DNA from: Hyphomicrobiaceae bacterium
GTDB lineage: Bacteria > Pseudomonadota > Alphaproteobacteria > Rhizobiales > Hyphomicrobiaceae
Length of the DNA: 64,000 bases
Assembly: GCA_021730785.1 (NCBI GenBank)
Contig: JAKFWF010000039.1
Coordinates: 131,615 to 195,614, forward strand
Reading direction: 5' to 3'
The first letter of the stretch is position 1. Every line of letters begins with the position of its first letter. Under the pieces are notes generated by a model. That model had not been told where the DNA came from and made no database searches. It saw only the letters and a list, made by a program, of their open reading frames with translations. This document shows positions 54,082 through 62,693 of this stretch, piece after piece. Made by a program: the position numbers and the translations under genes.

Positions 54082-54846
54082 ATGTCGCCGTTCGATCTCA
54101 CCGGCAAGGTTGCCCTCGTCACAGGTGGTAACGGCGGTATCGGTCTTGGCATGGCGCGCGGCCTCGCCACTGCCGGCGCTGCAATCATGGTGGCTGGCCG
54201 CAATGCCGACAAGTCGAAAGCGGCTGCGGCCGAACTCGCCAAGTTCGGCGTCAGGACCGCAACCTTTGAAGGGGATGTCGCCAAAGCCGACACCGCCAAG
54301 GCCATGGTGGCAGCGACCGTCGACAAGCTGGGTGCGCTCAATATTCTCGTCGCCAACGCCGGCATCAACGTGCGCAAGCCACCGCAGGATTATACGCCTG
54401 CCGAGTGGCAAAGCGTGCTCGACACCAACCTCAACGGCCCGTTCTTCTGCGCCCAGGCCGCCTACCCGCACATGAAAGCAGCCGGTGGCGGCAAGATCAT
54501 TACCATCGGCTCCATGACTTCGATCTTCGGCTTGCCGTTCGCACCGGCCTATTCATCGACCAAGGGCGGCATCGTGCAGATGACCCGCGCGCTCGCCACC
54601 GCGTGGGCTGCCGACAACATCCAAGTCAATTCGGTGCTGCCCGGCTGGATCGACACCGACCTCACCAAGGCCGCCCGCACCCAGGTGGCGGGTTTGCACG
54701 AGCGCGTCCTTGCCCGCACGCCGGCCGCCCGCTGGGGCGAACCCGGTGACTTCGGCGGCATTGCGGTGTTCCTCAGCAGCGCGGCATCCGATTTCGTCAC
54801 CGGAACGGCAATCCCGGTCGACGGCGGATACTCGGTCGCGGGATGA
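54082..54846 (+). CDS. Short-chain dehydrogenase/reductase
   Basis: 254 residues from ATG 54082 (GGAG upstream). Classical SDR with TGGNGGIGLGMARGL at the dinucleotide site, NAGINVRKPPQDYT, catalytic Ser/Tyr/Lys around GSMTSIFGLPFAPAYSSTKG, and the C-terminal GTAIPVDGGYSVAG. Related to gluconate 5-dehydrogenase and 3-oxoacyl-ACP reductase types; the substrate cannot be assigned. It converges on the cyclopropane synthase gene. Confidence 0.87.
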   Translation: MSPFDLTGKVALVTGGNGGIGLGMARGLATAGAAIMVAGRNADKSKAAAAELAKFGVRTATFEGDVAKADTAKAMVAATVDKLGALNILVANAGINVRKPPQDYTPAEWQSVLDTNLNGPFFCAQAAYPHMKAAGGGKIITIGSMTSIFGLPFAPAYSSTKGGIVQMTRALATAWAADNIQVNSVLPGWIDTDLTKAARTQVAGLHERVLARTPAARWGEPGDFGGIAVFLSSAASDFVTGTAIPVDGGYSVAG

Positions 54847-54868
54847 ACTACCAACGATTGATCGACGC

Positions 54869-56119
54869 CTACGCCTTGGCCGACATCGTCGCCCGTTCCC
54901 GCTCGCGCAACGTCTCCTGCATGCGGACCGTGTAGTCGCGCACGATGGGCGCCGCATCCCGGCGGCGGGCAAGCTGCATGTGAAAAACCTCCTGCGCACC
55001 GGTGCGAAACATCATCTCCGCACTGATCAGATAGAACTCCCACATGCGGCAGAACTTCTCGTCATACATGGCGGCGATTCTATCGCGATTGGCCTCGAAC
55101 CGCTTGTGCCAGTGGAGCAGAGTTGTCGCGTAGTGCAAGCGCAGGAACTCGACGTCGGTCACCCACAAACTAGAGCGCTCGACCACCGGGAACACCTCCG
55201 ACAGGGCCGGCGAATAGGCGCCGGGGAAGATGTATTTGCGCAGCCACGGGCTGGCGGTGCCGGGCGGACTCATCTTGCCGATCGAGTGCAGCAGCATCAC
55301 GCCATCGTCGCTCATCAACTCGTTGATCTTGGCGAAGAACTCGCCGTAGTGCGCGACGCCGACGTGTTCGAACATGCCGACCGAAACGATGCGGTCAAAC
55401 TTCTGGGTGATGTGGCGATAGTCGACAAGGTCGAACCGCACCTTGTGTTCGAGTCCGGCAGCCTTGACCCGTGCGACGGCCAGCGCATGCTGTTCCGTCG
55501 ACAGTGTGCAACCCACCACCTCGACGTCGGCAACGCGGGCGAGGTAGATCGCAAGCCCGCCCCAGCCCGAGCCGATGTCGAGCACCTTCATGCCGGGCTT
55601 CAGGCAGAGTTTCGCTGCAATCAGCCGGCACTTGTTGACCTGCGCCGCCTCCAGCGTCTCCTGGTCATCGCGAAAGTAGGCGCAGGAATAGAACATGCCG
55701 GTATCGAGGAACAATTTGTAGAACTCGTTACCGAGATCATAGTGGTGCGCGACGTTGGCCTGGGCCCGCCCCACCGGATTGGCCTGCTGCAGGCGTTTCA
55801 CCGCACGGTTTGCGCCCTGCAGCACCTTCTGCATCGGAAATGCGCGCAGCGCCCGCCGGTTGACCGAGAACAGGGTGAGGAAATCGCGCAAACTGGAGCC
55901 TGGAAAGCTCATGCGGCCGTCCATGTAGGCTTCGCCCGCATGCAGCTCTGGATTGAAGAATAGTCCGCGGTAGAGCTTGGGGTCGGTCAGTTTCATCGTC
56001 ACGTTGGGCGCGCCTGCGCTTTGCGCGCCACCGAACACATGGGACTGCCCCACGGCATCGATCACGGTCAGGCTGCCCGTCTTGATGAACGACGACAGCA
56101 TAGTCGACAATGGAAACAT
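54869..56119 (-). CDS. cfa: Cyclopropane-fatty-acyl-phospholipid synthase
   Basis: 416 residues; AAGGAG precedes the ATG. After an N-terminal lipid-binding region, motif [17 protein letters not shown] binds S-adenosylmethionine; [18 protein letters not shown] and MFYSCAYF are CfaS hallmarks, as are [11 protein letters not shown] and WHKRFEANR. The enzyme methylenates unsaturated phospholipid acyl chains, which stabilises membranes under stress. Ends 22 bp from the convergent SDR stop. Confidence 0.92.
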   Translation of the reverse strand: MFPLSTMLSSFIKTGSLTVIDAVGQSHVFGGAQSAGAPNVTMKLTDPKLYRGLFFNPELHAGEAYMDGRMSFPGSSLRDFLTLFSVNRRALRAFPMQKVLQGANRAVKRLQQANPVGRAQANVAHHYDLGNEFYKLFLDTGMFYSCAYFRDDQETLEAAQVNKCRLIAAKLCLKPGMKVLDIGSGWGGLAIYLARVADVEVVGCTLSTEQHALAVARVKAAGLEHKVRFDLVDYRHITQKFDRIVSVGMFEHVGVAHYGEFFAKINELMSDDGVMLLHSIGKMSPPGTASPWLRKYIFPGAYSPALSEVFPVVERSSLWVTDVEFLRLHYATTLLHWHKRFEANRDRIAAMYDEKFCRMWEFYLISAEMMFRTGAQEVFHMQLARRRDAAPIVRDYTVRMQETLRERERATMSAKA

Positions 56120-56246
56120 CAGAACTCCTTGCCTCGACGGGTCGATGATCGCTTGCCATGTTCATCTGCCAGAGACTTGCACCGCTTTGGCTGTCCCGCT
56201 ACTGAAACGCCATCAAATCAAGTTGTTCACACTCGGGGACGCGCCC

Positions 56247-57314
56247 ATGGCCCGCATCACGCTTCGCCAACTTCTCGACCATGCCGCCGAGCACCAGTAT
56301 GGGGTCCCGGCCTTCAACATCAACAACATGGAGCAGGCGCTCGCCATCATGGATGCGGCCAATGCGGTCGATGCGCCGGTGATCATCCAGGCCTCGCGCG
56401 GTGCTCGATCCTACGCCAACGACATCATGCTGAAGCACATGATGGACGCGGTCACCGAGATTTATCCGCACATTCCGGTGTGCGTGCACCTCGACCACGG
56501 CAACGAGCCGGCGACCTGCATGACCGCGATCCAGGCCGGCTTCACCTCGGTGATGATGGATGGCTCGCTGAAGGCCGACGGCAAGACCGCCGCCGACTGG
56601 GACTACAACGTCGGCGTGACCAAGGCGGTGACGCAGATGGCGCATCTGGGCGGCATCTCGGTCGAAGGTGAATTGGGCGTGCTGGGCAGCCTCGAAACCG
56701 GCATGGGCGACAAGGAAGACGGCCACGGCGCCGAAGGCAAGCTCAGCCACGACCAGTTGCTCACCAACCCGGATGAAGCGGTCAAGTTCGTCATGGAAAC
56801 GCAGGTCGACGCACTGGCGATCGCCATGGGCACGAGCCACGGCGCCTACAAGTTCAGCCGTAAGCCCGATGGCAAGGTACTCGCCATGCACGTGATCGAG
56901 GAAATCCACCGCAAGCTGCCGAACACGCATCTCGTCATGCACGGCTCATCATCCGTGCCGCAGGAGTTGCAGGACGTGATCAACAAGTTCGGCGGCATGA
57001 TGAAGCCGACCTGGGGCGTGCCGGTCGAAGAGATCCAGCGCGGCATCAAGCATGGCGTGCGCAAGATCAACATCGACACCGACAACCGCATGGCGATGAC
57101 CGGCCAGATCCGCCGCGTGCTGGCCGAGGAGCCCGGCGAGTTCGATCCGCGCAAATACCTGAAGCCTGCCATGGAGGCGATGGCGAAGCTCTGCAAGCAG
57201 CGCCTGCAGGAGTTCAACACGGCGGGTCAGGCAGCTAAGATCAAGCGCGTCGCCACACTGGCTGACATGGCCAAGCGCTACGCCAAGGGCGAATTGCGCG
57301 CGAAGATGGGGTGA
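56247..57314 (+). CDS. fba: Class II fructose-1,6-bisphosphate aldolase (Calvin-cycle subtype)
   Basis: 355 residues from ATG 56247. Zn ligands are in HLDHGN and in the GEL-type stretch [29 protein letters not shown] and [19 protein letters not shown] continue the type II fold, and [18 protein letters not shown] closes the active site. Length and the [16 protein letters not shown] insertion match the Calvin-cycle subtype, which also serves glycolysis and gluconeogenesis. No other cbb gene is near. Confidence 0.93.
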   Translation: MARITLRQLLDHAAEHQYGVPAFNINNMEQALAIMDAANAVDAPVIIQASRGARSYANDIMLKHMMDAVTEIYPHIPVCVHLDHGNEPATCMTAIQAGFTSVMMDGSLKADGKTAADWDYNVGVTKAVTQMAHLGGISVEGELGVLGSLETGMGDKEDGHGAEGKLSHDQLLTNPDEAVKFVMETQVDALAIAMGTSHGAYKFSRKPDGKVLAMHVIEEIHRKLPNTHLVMHGSSSVPQELQDVINKFGGMMKPTWGVPVEEIQRGIKHGVRKINIDTDNRMAMTGQIRRVLAEEPGEFDPRKYLKPAMEAMAKLCKQRLQEFNTAGQAAKIKRVATLADMAKRYAKGELRAKMG

Positions 57315-57500
57315 GCGCGCATGGCGTCGTCCTTGGATTTTCCATCCGGGGACAGCGACCTGATAACAACGCCAATGCTAGTCGTCATTTTGGGACCGCT
57401 TTGTCGGCTTGTTACTCATTTTCGTGCCAATTTTTGTTGTGAGAGCCATCAATCCGCAACCAGGGTCGCCCGGTGCTTGGGCTATGATTATTAGCGCTGA

Positions 57501-57635
57501 TTTAAGGACGGCACGTATCGTGCGGATGCCGTGAAGCGGCTGGACATTTCAAAGGGCGACGGCCGCACGCGACCGCTGGGGATTCCCACGATCAAGGACC
57601 ACATCGTCCAGCGGGCGGGCCGACCTGCGGCTTGA
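57501..57635 (+). pseudogene. Relic of a group II intron reverse transcriptase/maturase
   Basis: Forty-four codons contain [20 protein letters not shown] followed by [16 protein letters not shown], the conserved N-terminal RT-0/RT-1 region of group II intron-encoded proteins. The sequence leaves homology and meets TGA at 57633; no catalytic YADD region or intron domain V was recognised downstream. It is a small leftover of a mobile intron in the aldolase-gcdH gap. Confidence 0.75.
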
Positions 57636-57659
57636 ACTAGCGCCACTGGGATGTAATAC

Positions 57660-57822
57660 CGGCCAGCGGCACACATGACCCTTTTTCCTTATCCGCTGGC
57701 CGAGCGGCCAAGAGCCGCCGGCGCGAGCGCCGGACGCAAAACTCTTGACCTCATTCAGGTCAAGAGTTTTGCACGAGGGTATAATCCCTCGTATCACCGG
57801 CAGGGCGATCCAGGCTTGCCCT
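57660..57822. repeat. Five tandem inverted repeats in an intergenic region
   Basis: Five perfect dyads follow one another: CGGCCAGCGG/CCGCTGGCCG (57660-57669 with 57693-57702), CCGGCGC-GA-GCGCCGG (57718-57733), a 16-bp stem (57736-57772), ACGAGGG-TATAAT-CCCTCGT (57773-57792) and AGGGC/GCCCT (57802-57822). No protein-coding gene is credible here. The array could be a structured RNA, a palindromic mobile element or the end of a decayed element, since it follows the group II intron relic directly. Confidence 0.7.
57736..57772. repeat. Perfect 16-bp stem with 5-base loop
   Basis: GCAAAACTCTTGACCT (57736-57751) is the exact reverse complement of AGGTCAAGAGTTTTGC (57757-57772), with loop CATTC. 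It is the longest perfect hairpin noted in the window. No T-run follows on either strand, so it is not an obvious terminator. The next dyad abuts it and has TATAAT as its loop. Confidence 0.9.
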
Positions 57823-57944
57823 TCACCGTGCGTTTTTTGCGCGACTTTCATTTCATGAGGTGCTTCCAACTGCATGGTCTAGGATCAATTGGACATCCGG
57901 TACTGTCCGACCTAGGTGGAAGCCTGGGTATACATCGCGCATTT

Positions 57945-57959
57945 GTTCTTTATATGTTC
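57945..57959. promoter_or_regulatory. LexA (SOS) box, alphaproteobacterial type
   Basis: GTTC-TTTATAT-GTTC is a perfect match to the GTTC-N7-GTTC direct-repeat LexA site of alphaproteobacteria, with an A+T-rich core. It ends 22 bp before the ATG of the small coiled-coil gene at 57982, a position that would overlap its promoter. Confidence 0.7.
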
Positions 57960-57981
57960 TAACGCGATGAAAGGGTAAAGC

Positions 57982-58245
57982 ATGGACGTCGAGGCCGAGA
58001 TTGATGACTTGAAGCGCCGGGTTGGCGATCTCGAAGGGGCCGTCAACGTGCTTTCCGGGCGCATCGGCCAAGTGCACCCGGAGTTGCTCGAGGTGAAGCG
58101 GCAAACCAATGATGGATTTTCGCGTCTGGGCGGCGTGATGGACAAAGTCGTCGCGCGCCTGGATACGATCAATACGCAAGTCTGGGGCCTGCGCGATGAT
58201 CTCCCCGAGATCATCGGCACCATCCTGAAGCACGAGGGTCGGTGA
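57982..58245 (+). CDS. Small coiled-coil protein under a LexA box
   Basis: 87 residues, ATG preceded by AAAGGG. Residues about 2-45 are heptad-like (IDDLKRRVGDLEGAVNVLSG), followed by a second helical part (VMDKVVARLDTINTQVWGL). No known motif; the family is not one I can name. A perfect LexA site lies just upstream, so expression is probably DNA-damage-inducible. Its size and style recall the 94-residue protein at 47059. Confidence 0.7.
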   Translation: MDVEAEIDDLKRRVGDLEGAVNVLSGRIGQVHPELLEVKRQTNDGFSRLGGVMDKVVARLDTINTQVWGLRDDLPEIIGTILKHEGR

Positions 58246-58373
58246 ATGGCACTAATTTGTGTTCGGCACGCAATAGGCACGGACGGCACCAAACCAACGT
58301 CCCGCTTGCACCCGATATGGGAAAGCAGATAGTTCAAGTGTGACAGACGACACGCAGCCACGAGAATGCCGCC

Positions 58374-59588
58374 ATGCAGGACAAAGTCGCTTCCGCGAAA
58401 TCCGCCGCGAAAACCCAATTCGCCTGGGACGATGCGTTCCTGCTCGAAGATCAGTTGAGCGAAGACGAGCGCATGATGCGCGATACCGCACGCGAGTATT
58501 GCCAGTCGAAGCTGCTGCCGCGCGTCACTGCGGCCTACGCCACCGAAACCACCGATCGCGCCATCTTCGATGAAATGGGCGCGCTCGGCCTGCTCGGCGT
58601 CACGATCCCAGAAAAGTACGGCTGTGCGGGTGCGGGCTACGTCGCCTATGGCCTTGTCGCGCGGGAAATCGAGCGCGTCGACAGTGGCTATCGCTCCATG
58701 AACTCGGTGCAGTCGTCGCTCGTCATGTACCCGATCCACGCCTACGGCTCGGAAGCACAGCGCATGAAATATCTGCCCAAGCTCGCGAGCGGCGCGTGGG
58801 TCGGCTGCTTCGGCCTCACCGAGCCGGATGCGGGTTCCGACCCCGCCGGCATGAAGACCCGGGCCGAAAAGGTTGCCGACGGCTATCGCCTGACTGGCTC
58901 CAAGATGTGGATCTCGAATGCGCCGATTGCCGACGTGTTCGTCGTCTGGGCGAAGTCCGCGGCCCATGGCAACGAGATCCGCGGCTTCATCCTCGACAAG
59001 GGGATGAAAGGGCTCAGCGCGCCCAAGATCGAGGGCAAACTGTCGCTGCGCGCTTCGATCACCGGCGAGATCGTGATGGACGGCGTGGTCGTGCCGGACG
59101 ACGCGCTGCTGCCCAACGTGGCGGGGCTCAAGGGGCCGTTCGGCTGCCTCAACCGTGCGCGCTACGGCATTTCCTGGGGCGTGATGGGCGCTGCCGAAGA
59201 CTGCTTCGCGCGTGCCCGCCAGTACACACTTGATCGCCGCCAGTTCGGCCGGCCCCTGGCGCAAACCCAACTGATCCAGAAGAAGCTCGCCGACATGCAG
59301 ACCGAGATCACGCTCGGGCTGCAGGGTAGCTTGCGCGTCGGCCGCCTGATGGACGAGGGCACCTGGGCGCCGGAGATGATTTCGCTCATGAAGCGCAACA
59401 ACTGCGGCAAGGCGCTCGACATCGCGCGCACCGCCCGCGACATGCACGGCGGCAACGGCATCGCGCTCGAGTACCACGTGATGCGCCACGCGCAAAACCT
59501 CGAGACGGTCAACACCTACGAAGGCACGCACGACGTGCACGCGCTGATCCTGGGCCGCGCCATCACCGGTCTGCAGGCGTTTTTCTAG
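58374..59588 (+). CDS. gcdH: Glutaryl-CoA dehydrogenase
   Basis: 404 residues. Acyl-CoA dehydrogenase of the glutaryl type: [37 protein letters not shown], and the C-terminal [20 protein letters not shown] with catalytic Glu (E383). The enzyme oxidises and decarboxylates glutaryl-CoA to crotonyl-CoA, in lysine/tryptophan breakdown and as an exit of benzoate or cyclohexanecarboxylate degradation through pimeloyl-CoA. That links it functionally to the badHI-aliBA cluster 14 kb upstream. Confidence 0.93.
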   Translation: MQDKVASAKSAAKTQFAWDDAFLLEDQLSEDERMMRDTAREYCQSKLLPRVTAAYATETTDRAIFDEMGALGLLGVTIPEKYGCAGAGYVAYGLVAREIERVDSGYRSMNSVQSSLVMYPIHAYGSEAQRMKYLPKLASGAWVGCFGLTEPDAGSDPAGMKTRAEKVADGYRLTGSKMWISNAPIADVFVVWAKSAAHGNEIRGFILDKGMKGLSAPKIEGKLSLRASITGEIVMDGVVVPDDALLPNVAGLKGPFGCLNRARYGISWGVMGAAEDCFARARQYTLDRRQFGRPLAQTQLIQKKLADMQTEITLGLQGSLRVGRLMDEGTWAPEMISLMKRNNCGKALDIARTARDMHGGNGIALEYHVMRHAQNLETVNTYEGTHDVHALILGRAITGLQAFF

Positions 59589-59636
59589 GGGCGCGCACTT
59601 TAACGAATGTGCTGCGTGGCGGCCTCCACTCCCGCG

Positions 59637-60620
59637 TCACAGCATCCCTTTGACCTTGGCAACGATCTTGTCGGTCGTGACGCGCACCTGCGTTTCCAGC
59701 GGTGGCGAGAAAGGGATCGGCAAGCGTGGTGCGCCGAGGCGCTTTGCCGACTTGATGTTCTGGGGCCCGAGGCGGTCGACCACGCGGGCGACGATTTCAC
59801 CGCCAAATCCCCCGACCTCGACCGCCTCGTGCGTCACCAACAGGCGCCCGGTGCGCTTCACCGAAGCCACAATCGCGTCTTCGTCCCACGGCCACAACGT
59901 GCGCAGGTCGAACGCGTCGACCATGACGCCATCCTTGGTGAGCAGGGCGACCGCTTCGACCGCTTTGGGCACCAGCGCCGACCAGGTCACCAGCGTCACA
60001 GCATCGCCGGTCGACAGCTGCCGTGCCTTGCCGAACGGGATCGGCTCGATTTTCTCGGCGATGCGGCCGGTCGCGCCCCACAGGTCCTTCGGATCGAAGA
60101 TCAGCACCGGATCGTCCGAGCGGATCGCCGACACGAGAAGACCGGCCTCGTCCTCGGCCGACGACGGCGCGACGACGACGACCCCCGGCAGGTGCGTGAA
60201 CCAAGCTTCCAGCATTTGGCTGTGCTGGGCGGCGGAGTTGCGCCACATGCCGTGCGGCATGCGCACAACGACGGCGGGTTTCGCCTGGCCGCCGAACATG
60301 TAGCGCACCTTGGCGATCTGGTTGACCAGTTCGTCCATGGCACACATGACGAAATCGAAGATGCGCATTTCGATGATCGGGCGCGTGCCGACCAGAGCGG
60401 CGCCAAGTCCGGCGCCCATGATGGTCGCCTCCGAGATCGGCGTCGAGACGACGCGCTCCGCCCCGAACTCCTCGAGGAAGCCCTTGTATTGGCCCCACAG
60501 CCCACCGCGGGCGACATCTTCGCCAAGCACCCACACGGTTGGATCGCGCCGCATCTCCTGCTGTACGGCGAGGCGGCCGGCTTCGATCAGGGTCACCTCG
60601 GTCGTTGTCACTTGTGCCAT
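59637..60620 (-). CDS. Thiamine-diphosphate dehydrogenase E1, beta subunit
   Basis: 327 residues. Transketolase-like pyrimidine domain with VLGEDVARGGLWGQYKGF, RVVSTPISEATIMGAGLGAA and FDFVMCAMDELVNQIAKVRY, and a C-terminal domain with VTHEAVEVGGFGGEIVARV. These are the E1-beta subunits of pyruvate, acetoin or branched-chain oxoacid dehydrogenases. The gene overlaps the alpha gene by 13 bp. No E2 or E3 is encoded in the window, so which complex it joins is open; acetoin dehydrogenase-like is a fair reading. Confidence 0.87.
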   Translation of the reverse strand: MAQVTTTEVTLIEAGRLAVQQEMRRDPTVWVLGEDVARGGLWGQYKGFLEEFGAERVVSTPISEATIMGAGLGAALVGTRPIIEMRIFDFVMCAMDELVNQIAKVRYMFGGQAKPAVVVRMPHGMWRNSAAQHSQMLEAWFTHLPGVVVVAPSSAEDEAGLLVSAIRSDDPVLIFDPKDLWGATGRIAEKIEPIPFGKARQLSTGDAVTLVTWSALVPKAVEAVALLTKDGVMVDAFDLRTLWPWDEDAIVASVKRTGRLLVTHEAVEVGGFGGEIVARVVDRLGPQNIKSAKRLGAPRLPIPFSPPLETQVRVTTDKIVAKVKGML

Positions 60621-61615
60621 GCGGCGGCCCCCACATCCTGCACATCGGCGTAGGCGGTCTCTGGTTTCGGCCAGGGCGCGGCCTTGGCCTTGGCACGGGC
60701 GTCATCCATTTCGGCCTGCGCCTGGGTGGCGACGACGGCGAAATCGGGTGCATCGACGCCGCGGTCACCGAGCAGCTTTTCCAGCCGCGCGATCGGGCAA
60801 CGGACCTTGGCGTCGGCGACCTCTTTCGGATCGCGCCAGGCGGCAGCGTCGGTCGAGGTGTGGCCGGTCCAGCGGTAAGTCTTCGCATGCAGGAACTGCG
60901 GCCCCGAGCCGCCGCGCACCTTCGCCACAAGCCTTGTGACGGCGTCATCGACCGCGGGGCAGTCGTTGCCATCGATCGTGACGCCGGCGACGCCAAGCGA
61001 TTCGGCGCGGGCCAGCGCACCGGGCCCGGCCGTGACGCTCGAGGCCGTCGTGAAGGCTGCAACTCCGTTGTCCTCGCATACGAACAGCACCGGCAGCTTG
61101 TAGAGTGCCGCCCAGTTGAGCCCTTCGAGAAAGGGTCCGCGGTTGATCGCGCCGTCGCCGAACATGCAAACGACGATGGCGTCCGACTTCAGCATCTTGA
61201 GGCCCTGCGCCGCGCCGACCGCGATCGGAATGCCGCCTGAAACGACACCGTTGGCGCCCAGCATGCCGACCGAGAAATCGGCGATGTGCATGGAACCGCC
61301 CTTGCCGCCGCAGGACCCGCCTTCGCGGCCATAGAGCTCGAGCATCATGCGGACGGGATCTGCGCCCTTGGCGATGGCGTGGCCGTGGCCGCGGTGGTTG
61401 GAGGTGAGGCGGTCATCCTTGCGCAGGCTCGCGCACACACCGGCAGCGACGCCTTCCTGCCCGAGCGACACATGCAGCGGGCCCGGAATCTCACCCGCCT
61501 TGTGCGCAGCCAGGGCCGTTTCCTCGAACGCACGGATGCGCACCATGGTCCGGTACAGCTCCAGCAACCGCTTGAGGTTGTCGCCGGCACCAGACGGTCT
61601 TGGCCTAGTCGCCAT
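60608..61615 (-). CDS. Thiamine-diphosphate dehydrogenase E1, alpha subunit
   Basis: 335 residues. The thiamine-diphosphate motif GDGAINRGPFLEGLNWAALY ends in LFVCEDN; N-terminal MVRIRAFEETALAAHKAGEI and SNHRGHGHAIAKGADP, and the phosphorylation-loop equivalent YRWTGHTSTDAAAWRD, are typical E1-alpha. It forms the heterotetramer with the beta subunit encoded next. An acetoin or pyruvate role cannot be separated by eye. Confidence 0.87.
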   Translation of the reverse strand: MATRPRPSGAGDNLKRLLELYRTMVRIRAFEETALAAHKAGEIPGPLHVSLGQEGVAAGVCASLRKDDRLTSNHRGHGHAIAKGADPVRMMLELYGREGGSCGGKGGSMHIADFSVGMLGANGVVSGGIPIAVGAAQGLKMLKSDAIVVCMFGDGAINRGPFLEGLNWAALYKLPVLFVCEDNGVAAFTTASSVTAGPGALARAESLGVAGVTIDGNDCPAVDDAVTRLVAKVRGGSGPQFLHAKTYRWTGHTSTDAAAWRDPKEVADAKVRCPIARLEKLLGDRGVDAPDFAVVATQAQAEMDDARAKAKAAPWPKPETAYADVQDVGAAAWHK

Positions 61616-61753
61616 GCATGATCTCCCGAGCAGGATCGCTGAACATCGTCGAAGTGTGCAAATGCGTCCTCGACCATTGGCACGGCTCGGCTAAAAATCA
61701 AGCTGGCCGGGCGGGCGTTCGCCGACCAGCGTTGCAGAAAGTGAGGCTTGTGC

Positions 61754-62575
61754 GTGCCGGTACCAACCATCGTTCTCGACAGCGTCACCCACCTGCTGCC
61801 CGAGCACCGCGGCTGTGCGGCGGCGTGCGCCTCGCACGGCGGAGCCTATGCCGCGCTTTATGCGGCGCACATGGGGGTCGGCGCGGTCATCCTAAATGAT
61901 GCCGGCATCGGCCGCGAGGGTGCCGGGCGCGCGGGCATCGACCTGATCGAGCGCATGCACATACCTGCCGCGTGCGTGTCGCATCGCTCATGCCGGATCG
62001 GCGATGGACCGGACATGATGGCGCGGGCTGTGCTTAGCTGTGTCAACGGGTCCGCGGCGGCATTCGGGCTCATCCCCGGCATGGCGTGTGCGGCTGCACT
62101 CGAACGGTTGGCGGCGGCGGCTTTGCGGCCGGCGGGCCATGGGCCGCTGCCACTCGAAGCACGCCGCGACGTGCCGTTTCTCGGCCGCTCCAACGTGCGC
62201 GTCGTGGTCATGGATTCGATCTCGCTCGTGGTGCCGGGGGATGCGGGTCACATCGTTGTTTCCGGCTCGCACGGCGGGCTGCTGGGCGGGCGGCCCGAAA
62301 CGGCGGTAAAGGTCCCTGTGTTCGCCGCGGTCTTCAACGACGCGGGTGTCGGTTGCGACGAGGCCGGCATTGCCCGATTGCCCGCGCTCGATGCACGCGG
62401 CATAGCGGGCGCATGCGTGTCGGCCTTCACCGCGCGCATCGGCGAAGGCACCTCGACCCTCGATGATGGCTGGATCAGCGCCCTGAACGACACGGCACGG
62501 CGGCATGGCGGTGAAGTCGGCCAGCGCTGCGTCGCGTTCGTCGAGGCGATGGTTGCGGCGCGGGCGAAGGACTAG
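61754..62575 (+). CDS. Unidentified protein with internal duplication
   Basis: 273 residues from a GTG at 61754 (GTGAGG upstream). The two halves repeat: CASHGGAYAALY then AVILNDAGIGREGAGRAGID and CVSHRSCRIGDG in the first, SGSHGGLLGGRP then AAVFNDAGVGCDEAGIARLP and CVSAFTARIGEG in the second. Each repeat spans about 75 residues, with a Gly-rich SHGG entry and a NDAG-x-G loop. I do not recognise the family. No signal peptide or membrane segment. Divergent from the E1 genes and upstream of metC. Confidence 0.75.
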   Translation: MPVPTIVLDSVTHLLPEHRGCAAACASHGGAYAALYAAHMGVGAVILNDAGIGREGAGRAGIDLIERMHIPAACVSHRSCRIGDGPDMMARAVLSCVNGSAAAFGLIPGMACAAALERLAAAALRPAGHGPLPLEARRDVPFLGRSNVRVVVMDSISLVVPGDAGHIVVSGSHGGLLGGRPETAVKVPVFAAVFNDAGVGCDEAGIARLPALDARGIAGACVSAFTARIGEGTSTLDDGWISALNDTARRHGGEVGQRCVAFVEAMVAARAKD

Positions 62576-62693
62576 CGGTGGGTGTGCAACAGGCCATCTG
62601 CCGTTGAGCCTTGACCGCAGCCGTAGCTTCGTTCGACGCTACTGGCTACTCGCCACTTGCTTCTACCCCCACTCCCCTCACCGAGGATTACCC

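Noticed and set aside
57675-57962. 95-codon plus-strand open frame across the palindrome array
   Set aside because: It merely translates the inverted repeats and has no ribosome site or family-like content.
57912-59540. 542-codon minus-strand open frame
   Set aside because: Mostly antisense to gcdH, whose conserved motifs fix the coding strand.
62576-62693. SAM riboswitch upstream of metC
   Set aside because: The leader lacks the conserved SAM-II core and pseudoknot pairing; only ordinary spacer sequence is seen.
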